Both the position numbers and the translations under genes were made by a program. A stretch of DNA of 64,000 nt from Bacteroides sp. (GTDB lineage: Bacteria > Bacillota > Clostridia > Lachnospirales > Lachnospiraceae): contig JAMPBO010000001.1 in NCBI GenBank assembly GCA_023666705.1, positions 124,001 to 188,000 of the forward strand, given 5' to 3'. This document shows, piece by piece, positions 15,948 through 25,211 of this stretch. Each line of letters starts with the position of its first letter. Positions within the stretch are counted from its first letter, which is position 1. The notes under the pieces are model-generated. The model searched no databases and was not told the origin of the DNA. It worked only from the letters and a program-made list of their open reading frames with translations.

Positions 15948-17146
15948 GAGTCAAATTGCGTAAATACCTCGTGAAGTGGTCTCCGCTGCTTCTTTCTTGT
16001 CATTTCCACAAGGCCAAGCCTTGTCATTTCGAACACATTTACACCAACGTAGTCAAAAGCTGTTACATGCTTTAACTCATTCAAGAGCCTGCTGATATTT
16101 TGGGGAATGGTCATGCTTATAAAATCGATAATGATAATTCCGCTTATATTCCGAAGCTTAATCTGCCTTCCGATTTCCCTGACCGCCTCAATGTTAATCT
16201 TATATATTTCATCCTCTTTTTTTCTTCTGTTAATTGATTTTCCACTGTTGACGTCAATGACCGTCATTGCCTCCGTATTTTCGATAATGAGATAGCCGCC
16301 CGATTTAAGCTCTACTCTCTTTTGCAGACTCCTTCTTATGGAATTGCTTATTCCATAACATGCATCTAAGGAACGCATTTGGTCATCATAAAATTCAACG
16401 GCAGATACGACGTTCTGATTGACAATATTGTCGTGGATATCCTTATCATCCGTAATAACCGTTACACTTCCACGCATTCCTGCCAAGTCCTTGATATATT
16501 CATCACAAGGTCTTATAACGGAATAAAGGTTCAGATACCTTGCCCTGTAAAGCATTTCATCAAGTCTTTTTATTGTTTGAATCACATCCTGATACAGCAT
16601 GTCCTCATATTCCTTTATTTCTTCCTCCGTATGGCTTTCATCTGAATAAAAATCCGCCGTCTTTGTCCGAAATATAATACCGTAATCCGTTTCTGCACAC
16701 AGACATTCCTCTCTTATATCATCCAGTGCAGCCTTGGCGATTCCCTTAAGGTGCTTCCTTAGTGCGTCCCCCTTTATTTTGGCAGATACTCCAATGGAAC
16801 CGACACGACGGATTGCCGTGTATTCACCATTTAGTGATATGTGTGTCGTAACCATGGGCTGCTTTGTCTTCATGCCGTCCTTAGTCACCTGTACAATTAA
16901 CTCATGTCCTACCTTGAGCGGTACATCACCGTCATAATCCTCAAGGGGCAGATAACCGGTTGCACCTTTTTGGATATCAACAAATGCCGCATTAATATTT
17001 TTTACTATATTAGAAACCTTTGCAATGTATACATTTCCAATCAGGGATTCTTCCTCATAGCATCTGATATCCACGGGTGTTCCATCTTTGATGGTACATC
17101 CTACTGTTATTCCTTGTATTTTTGTCATAACAAATTTTGTATCCAT
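15944..17146 (-). CDS. rng: RNase E/G family endoribonuclease
   Basis: Single-strand endoribonuclease of the RNase G type, acting in rRNA and mRNA processing. From the ATG at 17146 (GAGGG nine bases before) it has 400 residues. An S1-like region comes first (GNVYIAKVSNIVKNINAAFVDIQKGATGYLP), then the RNase H-like catalytic part with GYLIIENTEAMTVIDVNSGK, IRLRNISG-like KLRNISGIIIIDFI and VFEMTRLGLVEMTRKKQ. It lacks the long C-terminal scaffold of RNase E. The final zinc-link cysteine motif (CPxC) that follows MTRKR in many members is missing here: the protein ends RRPLHEVFTQFDS shortly after. It sits between the radical-SAM pair and rplU, a common clostridial order. Confidence 0.93.
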   Translation of the reverse strand: MDTKFVMTKIQGITVGCTIKDGTPVDIRCYEEESLIGNVYIAKVSNIVKNINAAFVDIQKGATGYLPLEDYDGDVPLKVGHELIVQVTKDGMKTKQPMVTTHISLNGEYTAIRRVGSIGVSAKIKGDALRKHLKGIAKAALDDIREECLCAETDYGIIFRTKTADFYSDESHTEEEIKEYEDMLYQDVIQTIKRLDEMLYRARYLNLYSVIRPCDEYIKDLAGMRGSVTVITDDKDIHDNIVNQNVVSAVEFYDDQMRSLDACYGISNSIRRSLQKRVELKSGGYLIIENTEAMTVIDVNSGKSINRRKKEDEIYKINIEAVREIGRQIKLRNISGIIIIDFISMTIPQNISRLLNELKHVTAFDYVGVNVFEMTRLGLVEMTRKKQRRPLHEVFTQFDS

Positions 17147-17165
17147 AATATCAAACCCTCTTTCA

Positions 17166-17897
17166 CTAAAACGTGTCTCCTGCCCGCAAAAGCGGTTCCA
17201 GACAATCCCGCTCTCCCATGTATGTCTCAAGCCGGTGTACCCTGTAATCATAAGGGTCATATTCCACACCTGCAAGACCTGTAAGTGCCCCGAGTACAGA
17301 GTCAGGCTTTATATTCATTCTGCTTCCCGACGCAAGCAGCATATAAATGCCCCGCTTTCTGTCATCCACACCATTTTCGGTTATAGTGCAGGAAAATTCC
17401 TTAAGCTCGTATATATATGGCTTTATATCTGACAGCTCCTCTCTGGTTTTTGTCTTTTTCAGCACCTCTATACGCTCACATTGCATTAATTCATCCAGTC
17501 TGGAAATCAAAGCTTCCATATTATCGCTTTCACATTCTTCATTGGTATACACAAAATAATCCGATGCTGTCACAACCGACATGGAATTTTTTGCGTTTTC
17601 CGGCAGCATGGTGATATCCAATACCCTGATACCGTCTGCCATTTTGGCATTCAGCTTATGTTTCATGTCCTCCGCCGTCGTTACGGATACAAATTCCCCG
17701 TCAAAATATTCTCCCCCGGACGTCATACCAAGGGGCATCGGTGCCGCAAAAGATATAATCTGATGTGGCGAAAAGCCTTTTGAGTAAGCTACATCCAGCT
17801 TTGCACGCCTGATTGCCTTTTGAAAATACCGCATGACGTCAAGATGTCCGATAAACCTTAACACACCTGTTTTTTCATATTTGATTCTAAGCTTCAA
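17166..17897 (-). CDS. TIGR03936/DUF2344 family radical-SAM-associated protein
   Basis: Member of a small conserved family always found with, or fused to, the radical SAM protein encoded just upstream; its biochemical role is unknown. The product shows KLRIKYEKTGVLRFIGHLDVMRYFQKAIRRAKLDVAYSKGFSPHQIISFAAPMPLG, the family hallmark. I take the TTG at 17897 because GGAGGAGG lies 7 bases before it; the ATG at 17915 is part of that site. It then has 243 residues and overlaps the upstream gene by 11 bases, so translation is coupled. Confidence 0.9.
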   Translation of the reverse strand: MKLRIKYEKTGVLRFIGHLDVMRYFQKAIRRAKLDVAYSKGFSPHQIISFAAPMPLGMTSGGEYFDGEFVSVTTAEDMKHKLNAKMADGIRVLDITMLPENAKNSMSVVTASDYFVYTNEECESDNMEALISRLDELMQCERIEVLKKTKTREELSDIKPYIYELKEFSCTITENGVDDRKRGIYMLLASGSRMNIKPDSVLGALTGLAGVEYDPYDYRVHRLETYMGERDCLEPLLRAGDTF

Positions 17898-19746
17898 AGC
17901 AGACACCTCCTCCATACACGGCAGAACCGCAACCCTGACATTTCATCCTGCAGTTTGGTGTTACAACACCCTCCCTTGCCCGTTTCCATTCCTTGAGCAA
18001 AAATGCTTTCGAAACGCCTGCGTCAATGTGGTCCCACGGAAAGACCTCATCATCCCTTCTTGTACGTGCCGTATAAAAATCCATGTCAATTCCATTTTCC
18101 TCAAAGGAGGTAATATATCTGTCCATATCAAAAAATTCCGTCCATGCGTCAAATATGGCACCCTTTTTATAGGTGTCATAAATACTTTTACAAAGCCGCC
18201 TGTCTCCCCGTGCCAAAACTCCCTCAAGAACGGATATCCCCGCATCGTGGTAAGTGAACTTAAGACTTTTTTTATTTTTTTGCGACAGGAACGCATCCTT
18301 TACAAAATAAGCTCTCCGCTTATATTCCTCCCCGTTTATCATAGGTGCCCACTGAAACGGTGTAAAGGGCTTTGGAACGAAAAAGGAGGACGACGCATTC
18401 ACCATGACACGTCCGTTTCTCTTTTCCTTCGGAACTGCATCGAAATATTCCTCGGATATTTTTTCCGCCAGCTCCGCAATACCGAGCAAATCCGCATCCT
18501 GCTCTGTGGGAAGTCCCATCATAAAATAAAGCTTCACCTTATCCCAGCCGCCCAAAAATGCCTGTCTGCTTCCGTTTAAAATGTCCTCCTCGGTTATCCC
18601 TTTATTGATAACGTCACGAAGCCTTTGGGAGCCTGCCTCAGCGGCAAAGGTAAGCGAGCTCTTTTTTATATCCTGAACCTTGCTCATAACGTCAAGGGAA
18701 AATGCATCGATACGAAGTGATGGCAGCGATACATTGACATGGTCCGTCTCCTTTAAGGATATCAGGTAATTCAAAAGCTCGTCCAAATACTGATAGTCAC
18801 TTGAGCTGAGCGAACTCAGGGAAATTTCCTCATACCCTGTACCGTCAAGCATTTGCCTTGCATAGCCTTTCAGCAGCTCCACATTCTTTTGTCTTGTGGG
18901 ACGGTAAATCATTCCCGCCTGGCAAAACCTGCATCCGCGTATACAGCCCCGCATAATCTCAAGACATACCCTGTCCTGCGTTGCCTGAAGATATGGCACT
19001 ACAGGCGTAAGCGGATAGGTCACTGCCTTAAAATCCGTCACCACCTGCCGTTTTACTTTGGCAGGTACATCATCATAAAGGGGCAGCACACTTTTGATTG
19101 TTCCGTCCGCATGATAAGCCACCTCGTACAGCGACGGTACATAAATGCCTGAAATGTGGGAAGCCTCCCTTAAAAATGCCTCCCTTGTCATATCTGATTT
19201 TTTATATACCTTAATCAAATCAATCAGTTCATCATAGGAGGTTTCCGCCTCCCCGATATAAAACATGTCAAAAAAATCCGCTATCGGTTCCGGGTTGACC
19301 GTGCATGGTCCTCCCCCAATTACAAGTGGGTCACCCTTTTTTCTGTCCCCTGCAAATATAGGTATCCCTGCTAAATCGATTACCTGCAATATATTCGTAT
19401 AACACATTTCGTACTGGATTGTAATTCCCAGCATATCAAACTCACTTATGGGAGATTGTGTTTCCAGGGAAAAGAGAGGTATCTTCTCCTCTCTCATCAC
19501 CTTATCCAAATCAGGCCATGGACTGTAAACCCTCTCGCAGTATGTATCCATTCTCCTGTTAAACATGTCATATATAATCTGTATTCCAAGATATGACATG
19601 CCAATCTCATAGACATCAGGAAAACACATGGCAATTCTCACATCCACGTCACAGGGATTTTTTTTCACCATGTTGACTTCATTTCCGATGTATCTGGCAG
19701 GCTTTTCTATATTCATTAAAATCCGTTCTTTCAAGGCAAGGGACAT
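17887..19746 (-). CDS. Radical SAM protein with N-terminal B12-binding-like domain (TIGR03960 family)
   Basis: 619 residues. The N-terminal part (about 1-200) resembles a cobalamin-binding Rossmann region (CFPDVYEIGMSYLGIQIIYDMFN, GGGPCTVNPEPIADFFD). The radical SAM core follows with CLEIMRGCIRGCRFCQAGMIYRP (C-x3-C-x2-C for the 4Fe-4S cluster). The C-terminal end has two further CxxC-like pairs (CRMKCQGCGSAVYGGGVC). The family is widespread in Clostridia next to rng and rplU, but its substrate is not established; an RNA or ribosome modification role is an inference from context. It is coupled by overlap to the DUF2344 gene. Confidence 0.92.
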   Translation of the reverse strand: MSLALKERILMNIEKPARYIGNEVNMVKKNPCDVDVRIAMCFPDVYEIGMSYLGIQIIYDMFNRRMDTYCERVYSPWPDLDKVMREEKIPLFSLETQSPISEFDMLGITIQYEMCYTNILQVIDLAGIPIFAGDRKKGDPLVIGGGPCTVNPEPIADFFDMFYIGEAETSYDELIDLIKVYKKSDMTREAFLREASHISGIYVPSLYEVAYHADGTIKSVLPLYDDVPAKVKRQVVTDFKAVTYPLTPVVPYLQATQDRVCLEIMRGCIRGCRFCQAGMIYRPTRQKNVELLKGYARQMLDGTGYEEISLSSLSSSDYQYLDELLNYLISLKETDHVNVSLPSLRIDAFSLDVMSKVQDIKKSSLTFAAEAGSQRLRDVINKGITEEDILNGSRQAFLGGWDKVKLYFMMGLPTEQDADLLGIAELAEKISEEYFDAVPKEKRNGRVMVNASSSFFVPKPFTPFQWAPMINGEEYKRRAYFVKDAFLSQKNKKSLKFTYHDAGISVLEGVLARGDRRLCKSIYDTYKKGAIFDAWTEFFDMDRYITSFEENGIDMDFYTARTRRDDEVFPWDHIDAGVSKAFLLKEWKRAREGVVTPNCRMKCQGCGSAVYGGGVCFEA

Positions 19747-19766
19747 ATACTTGTAACTCCTTTTGC

Positions 19767-21131
19767 TTAATTTTTAAAGCTGTGAATCGGTGCAGGTATT
19801 CTGCCGCCGCGGTTTATAAATGCATCGCAGGAATATTTGTTGACCGGCATAATCGGAGCATAGCCTAAAAGCCCTCCAAATTCCACTGTGTCTCCTACGT
19901 CCTTGCCTATAACAGGTATGATTCTTACGGCTGTTGTTTTCTGGTTTACCATTCCAAGTGCCATTTCATCTGCAATGATTCCTGAAATCGTTGTTGCCTT
20001 TGTGTCACCCGGTATGGCTATCATATCAAGACCGACCGAGCACACGCAGGTCATTGCCTCAAGCTTCTCAAGGGTAAGTGCACCTGCAGATACAGCATCT
20101 ATCATTCTCTGGTCTTCACTTACGGGAATAAATGCCCCGCTTAAGCCGCCCACATATGACGATGCCATAACACCACCCTTTTTCACTTGATCGTTTAACA
20201 TTGCAAGTGCCGCCGTGGTTCCCGGTGCTCCTGCATATTCAAGTCCGATTTCCTCCAATATTTCACCTACGCTGTCTCCCACGGCAGGAGTTGGAGCAAG
20301 GGATAAATCAATAATTCCAAACGGAATTTTAAGCCGCTCGGATGCTTCCTTTGCAACAAGCTGCCCAACTCTTGTAATCTTAAATGCCGTTTTCTTGATT
20401 GTCTCACAAAGCACCTCAAAATCCTTTCCGCGGACGGACTCAATGGCTGCCTTTACGACACCCGGACCGCTTACGCCCACGTTTATGATTCTGTCAGCCT
20501 CCGTGACACCGTGAAACGCACCTGCCATAAACGGATTGTCATCAGGTGCATTACAAAATACGACAAACTTGGCACAGCCGATGGAACCCTCCTCCTTCGT
20601 AAGCTCTGCCGTCTCACGGATTATCTCTCCGATTAGCTTGACTGCATCCATGTTAATTCCTGTTTTGGTGGAGCCTGTATTAATGGAGCTGCACACCTTA
20701 GATGTAACAGCAAGTGCCTGCGGGATAGAACGTATTAAAAGCTCATCCGCACTTGTCATCCCCTTTGATACAAGTGCAGAGTATCCACCAATAAAATTGA
20801 CATTGCATGTTGTTGCTGCTGCGTCAAGCGTTTTGGCTATCTCAACAAAATCTGCCGTGCTTTTGCACACTGAACCGCCAACCAGTGCAATCGGAGTTAC
20901 TGATATTCTTTTGTGCACGATTGGAATACCGTATTTTTTGGATATGTCCTGTCCTGTTGCCACAAGATCCTTTGCGGACTCAGTTATCTTTTTATAAATT
21001 TTGTCACAGGTATCCTGTAAATCCTTACCGACACAATCAAGAAGACTGATTCCCATTGTGATGGTTCTGACATCCAAATTCATTTTCTGAATCATTTCGT
21101 TTGTTTCTATAACTTCATTGATACTAATCAT
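19767..21131 (-). CDS. UPF0210/DUF711 (PFL) family protein
   Basis: 454-residue cytosolic protein of the UPF0210 family, whose fold is related to glycyl-radical enzymes but whose function is unknown. Family features visible are [63 protein letters not shown] and [16 protein letters not shown] at the end. The glycyl-radical signature itself is not seen. The ACT-domain gene lies 23 bases upstream; the two are almost always paired, suggesting ligand-sensing control of this protein. Confidence 0.93.
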   Translation of the reverse strand: MISINEVIETNEMIQKMNLDVRTITMGISLLDCVGKDLQDTCDKIYKKITESAKDLVATGQDISKKYGIPIVHKRISVTPIALVGGSVCKSTADFVEIAKTLDAAATTCNVNFIGGYSALVSKGMTSADELLIRSIPQALAVTSKVCSSINTGSTKTGINMDAVKLIGEIIRETAELTKEEGSIGCAKFVVFCNAPDDNPFMAGAFHGVTEADRIINVGVSGPGVVKAAIESVRGKDFEVLCETIKKTAFKITRVGQLVAKEASERLKIPFGIIDLSLAPTPAVGDSVGEILEEIGLEYAGAPGTTAALAMLNDQVKKGGVMASSYVGGLSGAFIPVSEDQRMIDAVSAGALTLEKLEAMTCVCSVGLDMIAIPGDTKATTISGIIADEMALGMVNQKTTAVRIIPVIGKDVGDTVEFGGLLGYAPIMPVNKYSCDAFINRGGRIPAPIHSFKN

Positions 21132-21154
21132 ATGTCTGACCTTTCTCTTGCATT

Positions 21155-21427
21155 TTACAATCTGTGCATCATATCGAAAATTTCTTCCTGCTGTGCCTTA
21201 ATCTGAACGCCAAGCTCGTCGCCTATATCTGAAAGCTCATCAGCAATCATGACATGGTCCTTTGTGGCTGCTGACGTATCCACAACCATCATCATATTGA
21301 AATATCCGTCTACGATTGTCTGTGCAATATCAAGAATATTAATGCTGTTTTGTGAAAGATACACGCATACCTTGGCAATAATACCAACCTTATCCTTGCC
21401 CAACACCGTTATAATTGTCTTTTTCAT
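21155..21427 (-). CDS. ACT-domain protein (UPF0237)
   Basis: 90 residues making up a single ACT domain: [53 protein letters not shown] domains bind small ligands, often amino acids; here the ligand is unknown. AGGAGG precedes the ATG. It is the fixed partner of the UPF0210 gene 23 bases downstream. A 71-base gap separates it from the MBL hydrolase gene upstream; I see no terminator or promoter there. Confidence 0.93.
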   Translation of the reverse strand: MKKTIITVLGKDKVGIIAKVCVYLSQNSINILDIAQTIVDGYFNMMMVVDTSAATKDHVMIADELSDIGDELGVQIKAQQEEIFDMMHRL

Positions 21428-21498
21428 CCTTTTGTTATCCTCCTGCTTCCCTGCTTATGTATATTTTTATTTCATCGTAAGTCTTGTTCTTGCTTCCA

Positions 21499-22296
21499 CT
21501 ACAGACATACAAGACTGCCCGGCGTATTTCTTCCCGCAACAGTCAGGTTGAACTCCCTTACGTCATCTGCATATTCATTTCCCGAAAGCTCATTTTTTAC
21601 AGCCTCATAGGCAAGCTCCGGATAATTATTCTTTTCGCTTAAATGCCCTAAAATAATGCTTTTTATGTGGTCATTTAAAAGGGTCCGTATCAGTCTTCCA
21701 CCTGCTTCATTAGACAGATGCCCCCGTTTCCCCAAAATCCTCTGCTTGACATCGTAAGGGTACGGTCCCACCTGCAGCATCCGTATGTCATGGTTTGCCT
21801 CAACAAGCAATATATCAGAATTTTTAAGTGCATGTATCAGATAATCATCATAATCACCCAAATCCGTTGCGATGGATATTTTCTTTCCGTCACAGGTAAG
21901 ACTGTAGCACACGGGGTCTGCGGCATCATGCCATATACTGTGGGGCTCTACCGTAATACTTCCTATGCAAAAGCTTACATCCGGCAAAATTGGAACAAGC
22001 AGCTCACTGTTAAACTCACCCAGTGCTTTCATGCTGCATAGCTCGCTGCACGTATCAGCCGTTGCATAAATTGGAATGTCACAGCTTCTCGATATGACAC
22101 CCAATGCTTTTACATGGTCAATATGCTCATGTGTAATCAAAATTCCGTCAACATCAGACAAATCAAGGTTGATTTCCTCAAGCCCTTCCTTTATTCTTTT
22201 TTTACTTATTCCCACATCCACAAGAAGTGTGGTGTTATCATTGCCGGCATAAATACAGTTTCCACTGCTTCCGCTGGCGATTGTTTTCATTTGCAT
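21499..22296 (-). CDS. Metallo-beta-lactamase fold hydrolase (YycJ/WalJ-like)
   Basis: 265 residues with the di-metal motif ILITHEHIDHVKALG, an early SGSSGNCIYAG block, SIATDLGDYDD, LLVEANHDIRML and LGHLSEKNNYPELA. This block set is that of the YycJ/WalJ group, reported to act in DNA or cell-envelope functions; the precise substrate is not known. In other Firmicutes the gene is usually next to walKR; here it instead follows the serine hydrolase gene by 17 bases. Start ATG at 22296 with AAGGA about 13 bases upstream; an internal Met two codons on is possible. Confidence 0.88.
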   Translation of the reverse strand: MQMKTIASGSSGNCIYAGNDNTTLLVDVGISKKRIKEGLEEINLDLSDVDGILITHEHIDHVKALGVISRSCDIPIYATADTCSELCSMKALGEFNSELLVPILPDVSFCIGSITVEPHSIWHDAADPVCYSLTCDGKKISIATDLGDYDDYLIHALKNSDILLVEANHDIRMLQVGPYPYDVKQRILGKRGHLSNEAGGRLIRTLLNDHIKSIILGHLSEKNNYPELAYEAVKNELSGNEYADDVREFNLTVAGRNTPGSLVCL

Positions 22297-22313
22297 TTTT
22301 GCACCATTATCCT

Positions 22314-24053
22314 TTATAAATCAGCTCTGCCTGTAACCACAGGCTCAAGCACCTTTTTCAGCTTATATTTCATATAGTCCGGAGTATCTAAAATATTTCT
22401 GATTGGTATTTTATAATTTTTCTTTTTAATATACTCCTCCTTGGAAAGCTTTCCTGCCACGTGATACAGCCTTGGAAGCTCCATTGTCTTAAGCGTAAGC
22501 TTACTGCCTTCAAACATAAGCTTAAAGCTCATAATTCCAACCTCCTCCAGATAAATTATTTTTATCTTGAGTACAGGCTTGTCGTCCTCATCAAACGCAA
22601 CTGCAGCACCTGCAGCAATGGGAAAGCTTTTTCCTTTAATTTCAAGTAGTTGATACACATAAGGTTCACCTTTTTTATAGCCAAGCCTTATGTTATATAT
22701 AATGCCGTCTTCGCATACTTTAAAATACAGGCTATCATGCCGAAATCCAAGCAAAATACTCTTGATTCCCGTCTGGTACACCGAATACATGCACTGTATG
22801 GAAATTGGAAGTATGCTTCCCGCATATTCATCAAATTTATATTCCGTTCCAAAATGTGTACCGAAATACTGCCTGAACCGCTTTGCAGAATTTGGTGCCA
22901 GGTCATGCAGCTTTTTCATATATTGGTCTAAAATGGAACCCTTAAAATAAAAGCTTCTGTTTATCATGTCCCGTTTAAAATTGTCATCACAGGCAGCAAA
23001 CTCAGCCAATAGCTTAACAATCCTTCCGTCAGGAAAGATATCACAGGCGGACGCCGTCGTTGCAATCACAATCCCCCTGTCCCTGTTTACGTATACATTT
23101 TGTCCAAACACTCCGTTATACAGAAAGCTTCCGTCTGTAAGCAGCCATATTTGATATCCGTAGCCTGCTATGTTATTCCGGTCCAGCCTGACATGCATTT
23201 TCGTGGATTCCCCCACCCATTCCCTGGGAACAAGCTGCTTTTTTTCACCGTTTACCATCCACGCTCCGTCGTTTAAATACAACTGTCCAAGCTTTAGCAT
23301 ATCAACGATGGAAAGCTTCATTCCAAACCCACCCTTTTCAATTCCCATGGGACATTTATCCCATGTTATATCATAGATATCCATAAAAGCAAAGAGCTTT
23401 TCTGTAAGATAATCCATAACAGACTTACCTGTACGCTTAACGAGTATGGCAGCAAGCATATAGGTATTCATGCTGTTATAACTAAATCCAGACGCAGGCA
23501 CAAGGGAAATATCACTGCTCATATATGCCCTCCGCCAATCCATTGCAAACACGGAGCCCACCTCATCAAAGCTTACACAGCTTGTCATTGTAAGAAGATT
23601 TTTTATGGTAATCTCCTTCATACCCCGCTTAAAAAAAACACCGTCATGTGCAGGAAATATGTCTGCCAGCTTTTCATTCAGGGATAACAGCCCCTCATGC
23701 TCTGCAATTCCCACTGCCATGGAAATAATCGATTTGCACATTGAAAATGATACACGGCGGTAGTTCCTTTTGTACGGTTCCCTGTAATACTCGGCAATCA
23801 CCTCTCCATCCACCATCATCCCAAAGCTGCAAAGATGAATGGTTTCATCCGCCGCAAGTGTATCATACAGCCTTTTTACAGCTACAGCCGACACGCCCTT
23901 TTTATTTGGAGACGCATATGTTACATCCATGCTTTCCTTTGCTGCCATAAACTCCGATACATCATTTCCCTGATACAGGGGCATTTCATCAATTTTACCC
24001 GATGTATACTTGAACAAAAAATCGATAAATTTAAAATCCATCTGAATACTCAT
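22314..24053 (-). CDS. Serine hydrolase of the beta-lactamase/class C penicillin-binding superfamily
   Basis: 579 residues, no signal peptide, so probably cytosolic. The catalytic S104-x-x-K107 lies in SFSMCKSIISMAVG, the YxN-type motif in FSYNSMNTYMLA, followed by the FGMKLSIVDMLKLGQLYLNDG block and GYGYQIWLL. About residues 390-579 form an extra C-terminal part without motifs I recognise (YKFDEYAGSILPISIQCMYS...), possibly a lipocalin-like barrel as in related esterases. Substrates of this group range from D-Ala peptides to esters, so none is assigned. AAGGAG precedes the ATG. Unusual for a wall-type enzyme, it is packed in an ilvA-led run with an ASKHA protein. Confidence 0.88.
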   Translation of the reverse strand: MSIQMDFKFIDFLFKYTSGKIDEMPLYQGNDVSEFMAAKESMDVTYASPNKKGVSAVAVKRLYDTLAADETIHLCSFGMMVDGEVIAEYYREPYKRNYRRVSFSMCKSIISMAVGIAEHEGLLSLNEKLADIFPAHDGVFFKRGMKEITIKNLLTMTSCVSFDEVGSVFAMDWRRAYMSSDISLVPASGFSYNSMNTYMLAAILVKRTGKSVMDYLTEKLFAFMDIYDITWDKCPMGIEKGGFGMKLSIVDMLKLGQLYLNDGAWMVNGEKKQLVPREWVGESTKMHVRLDRNNIAGYGYQIWLLTDGSFLYNGVFGQNVYVNRDRGIVIATTASACDIFPDGRIVKLLAEFAACDDNFKRDMINRSFYFKGSILDQYMKKLHDLAPNSAKRFRQYFGTHFGTEYKFDEYAGSILPISIQCMYSVYQTGIKSILLGFRHDSLYFKVCEDGIIYNIRLGYKKGEPYVYQLLEIKGKSFPIAAGAAVAFDEDDKPVLKIKIIYLEEVGIMSFKLMFEGSKLTLKTMELPRLYHVAGKLSKEEYIKKKNYKIPIRNILDTPDYMKYKLKKVLEPVVTGRADL

Positions 24054-24063
24054 AAAAACTCCT

Positions 24064-25209
24064 TTAAGCCAATGTCATGTTTGATATAAGCTTTTCCTGA
24101 TACAGGCTTTTATCTGCAAGCTGTAACACGTTTATTTTATTTTCTCCGATGTATGCATTCATATATTCGGACATTCCGTCGTCAAGACAAATACTGCACG
24201 CACCTGCAAGCGACGCATTTCCAATCACTCTTACCTTTCCCTTAAATTTTTCAGGAAGCAGCCCAATGTAATATGCCGTGTCCAAATTCAGGTGAAAACC
24301 AAAGCCGCCTGCTAGAAATACCACATCCATATCCTCCTCATTAAGACCTGCCTCTGCCAGCAGAAAGTCAATCCCCGTTCGGATTGCCGCCTTGGCAAGC
24401 AAAATTTCCCGTATGATGTCAGCGGTAAGCGTAATCCCTGATATTGTGATTCCCTTCTTGTCAAATGGCTCCTTCAGCGTTCCATAAACCGATATGTTTT
24501 TTGTCCTACATCCAAGTGCAATGGCATCTAATGTGTTACTGCCGTATACATGTTGCTTTCTTGTGCATCCCTCAAAGGCAGGTCCACAGGACGCAGATGT
24601 TGCATAATATTTCCCACCTGAAACCACCACCATCTCGCCGTTAGTTCCCAAATCAAGAAACATCCAGTTACCCGTTTTGCCGTCATGCCATGTTGGAAGC
24701 AGGCTGTTTTCTATATAAGTCATCCCAGACAATATATCACCGCCGATAAATGCACTTGCCGTCCCCGACAAAATAAGCGGTGCACCAAAAAAATAATCAT
24801 CCTCAAACAAAATTGACGAGGAAGTACTTACAGACTTTTCAAGCTTCGTCGCAAATGGTGCGTGTCCCATACTCTCCAAATCATATTCCAAAAGAATACT
24901 AATCATGGTTGCATTTCCGCATATGCATATTTTTTTGATGTCCTCAGGCAAAAGTGTAAGTTCCTCAAGCATATCCTTTGCATTGCTTCTCAAATCATCA
25001 CAGACCATTTTCTTCATGGTCAGGAGCTTTTTTTTGTCAACAGCAGCAAGGATCCGGTTAATTACATCACTGCCATACAGTGACTGCCTGTTTTTAAAGC
25101 TTCGTTCCGATAGCCTTTGTCCCGTATCCAAATCCAAAATAACGGCGTCAATACATGTGCTTCCCAAATCAATGGCATATGCATAGCCTTTTTTATTGTT
25201 ATCTTTCAT
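24064..25209 (-). CDS. ASKHA-domain protein (DUF4445), RACo-like but without Fe-S domain
   Basis: 381 residues that cover the actin-like ATPase part of corrinoid-protein reductive activators (RACo/RamA group). Phosphate-1 motif YAIDLGSTCIDAVILDL is followed by ICGNATMISILLEYDLESMGHAPF, FLDLGTNGEMVV, SASCGPAFEGC and VFLAGGFGFHLNLDTAYYIGLLP. The N-terminal 2Fe-2S domain of RACo and the ferredoxin-like cluster of RamA are both absent. It begins 2 bases after the ilvA stop, with a poor ribosome site, so it is probably coupled. Reactivation of a cobalamin enzyme, such as the short MetH at 48105-50525, is a hypothesis; the electron source would have to be another protein. Confidence 0.82.
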   Translation of the reverse strand: MKDNNKKGYAYAIDLGSTCIDAVILDLDTGQRLSERSFKNRQSLYGSDVINRILAAVDKKKLLTMKKMVCDDLRSNAKDMLEELTLLPEDIKKICICGNATMISILLEYDLESMGHAPFATKLEKSVSTSSSILFEDDYFFGAPLILSGTASAFIGGDILSGMTYIENSLLPTWHDGKTGNWMFLDLGTNGEMVVVSGGKYYATSASCGPAFEGCTRKQHVYGSNTLDAIALGCRTKNISVYGTLKEPFDKKGITISGITLTADIIREILLAKAAIRTGIDFLLAEAGLNEEDMDVVFLAGGFGFHLNLDTAYYIGLLPEKFKGKVRVIGNASLAGACSICLDDGMSEYMNAYIGENKINVLQLADKSLYQEKLISNMTLA

Positions 25210-25211
25210 AC

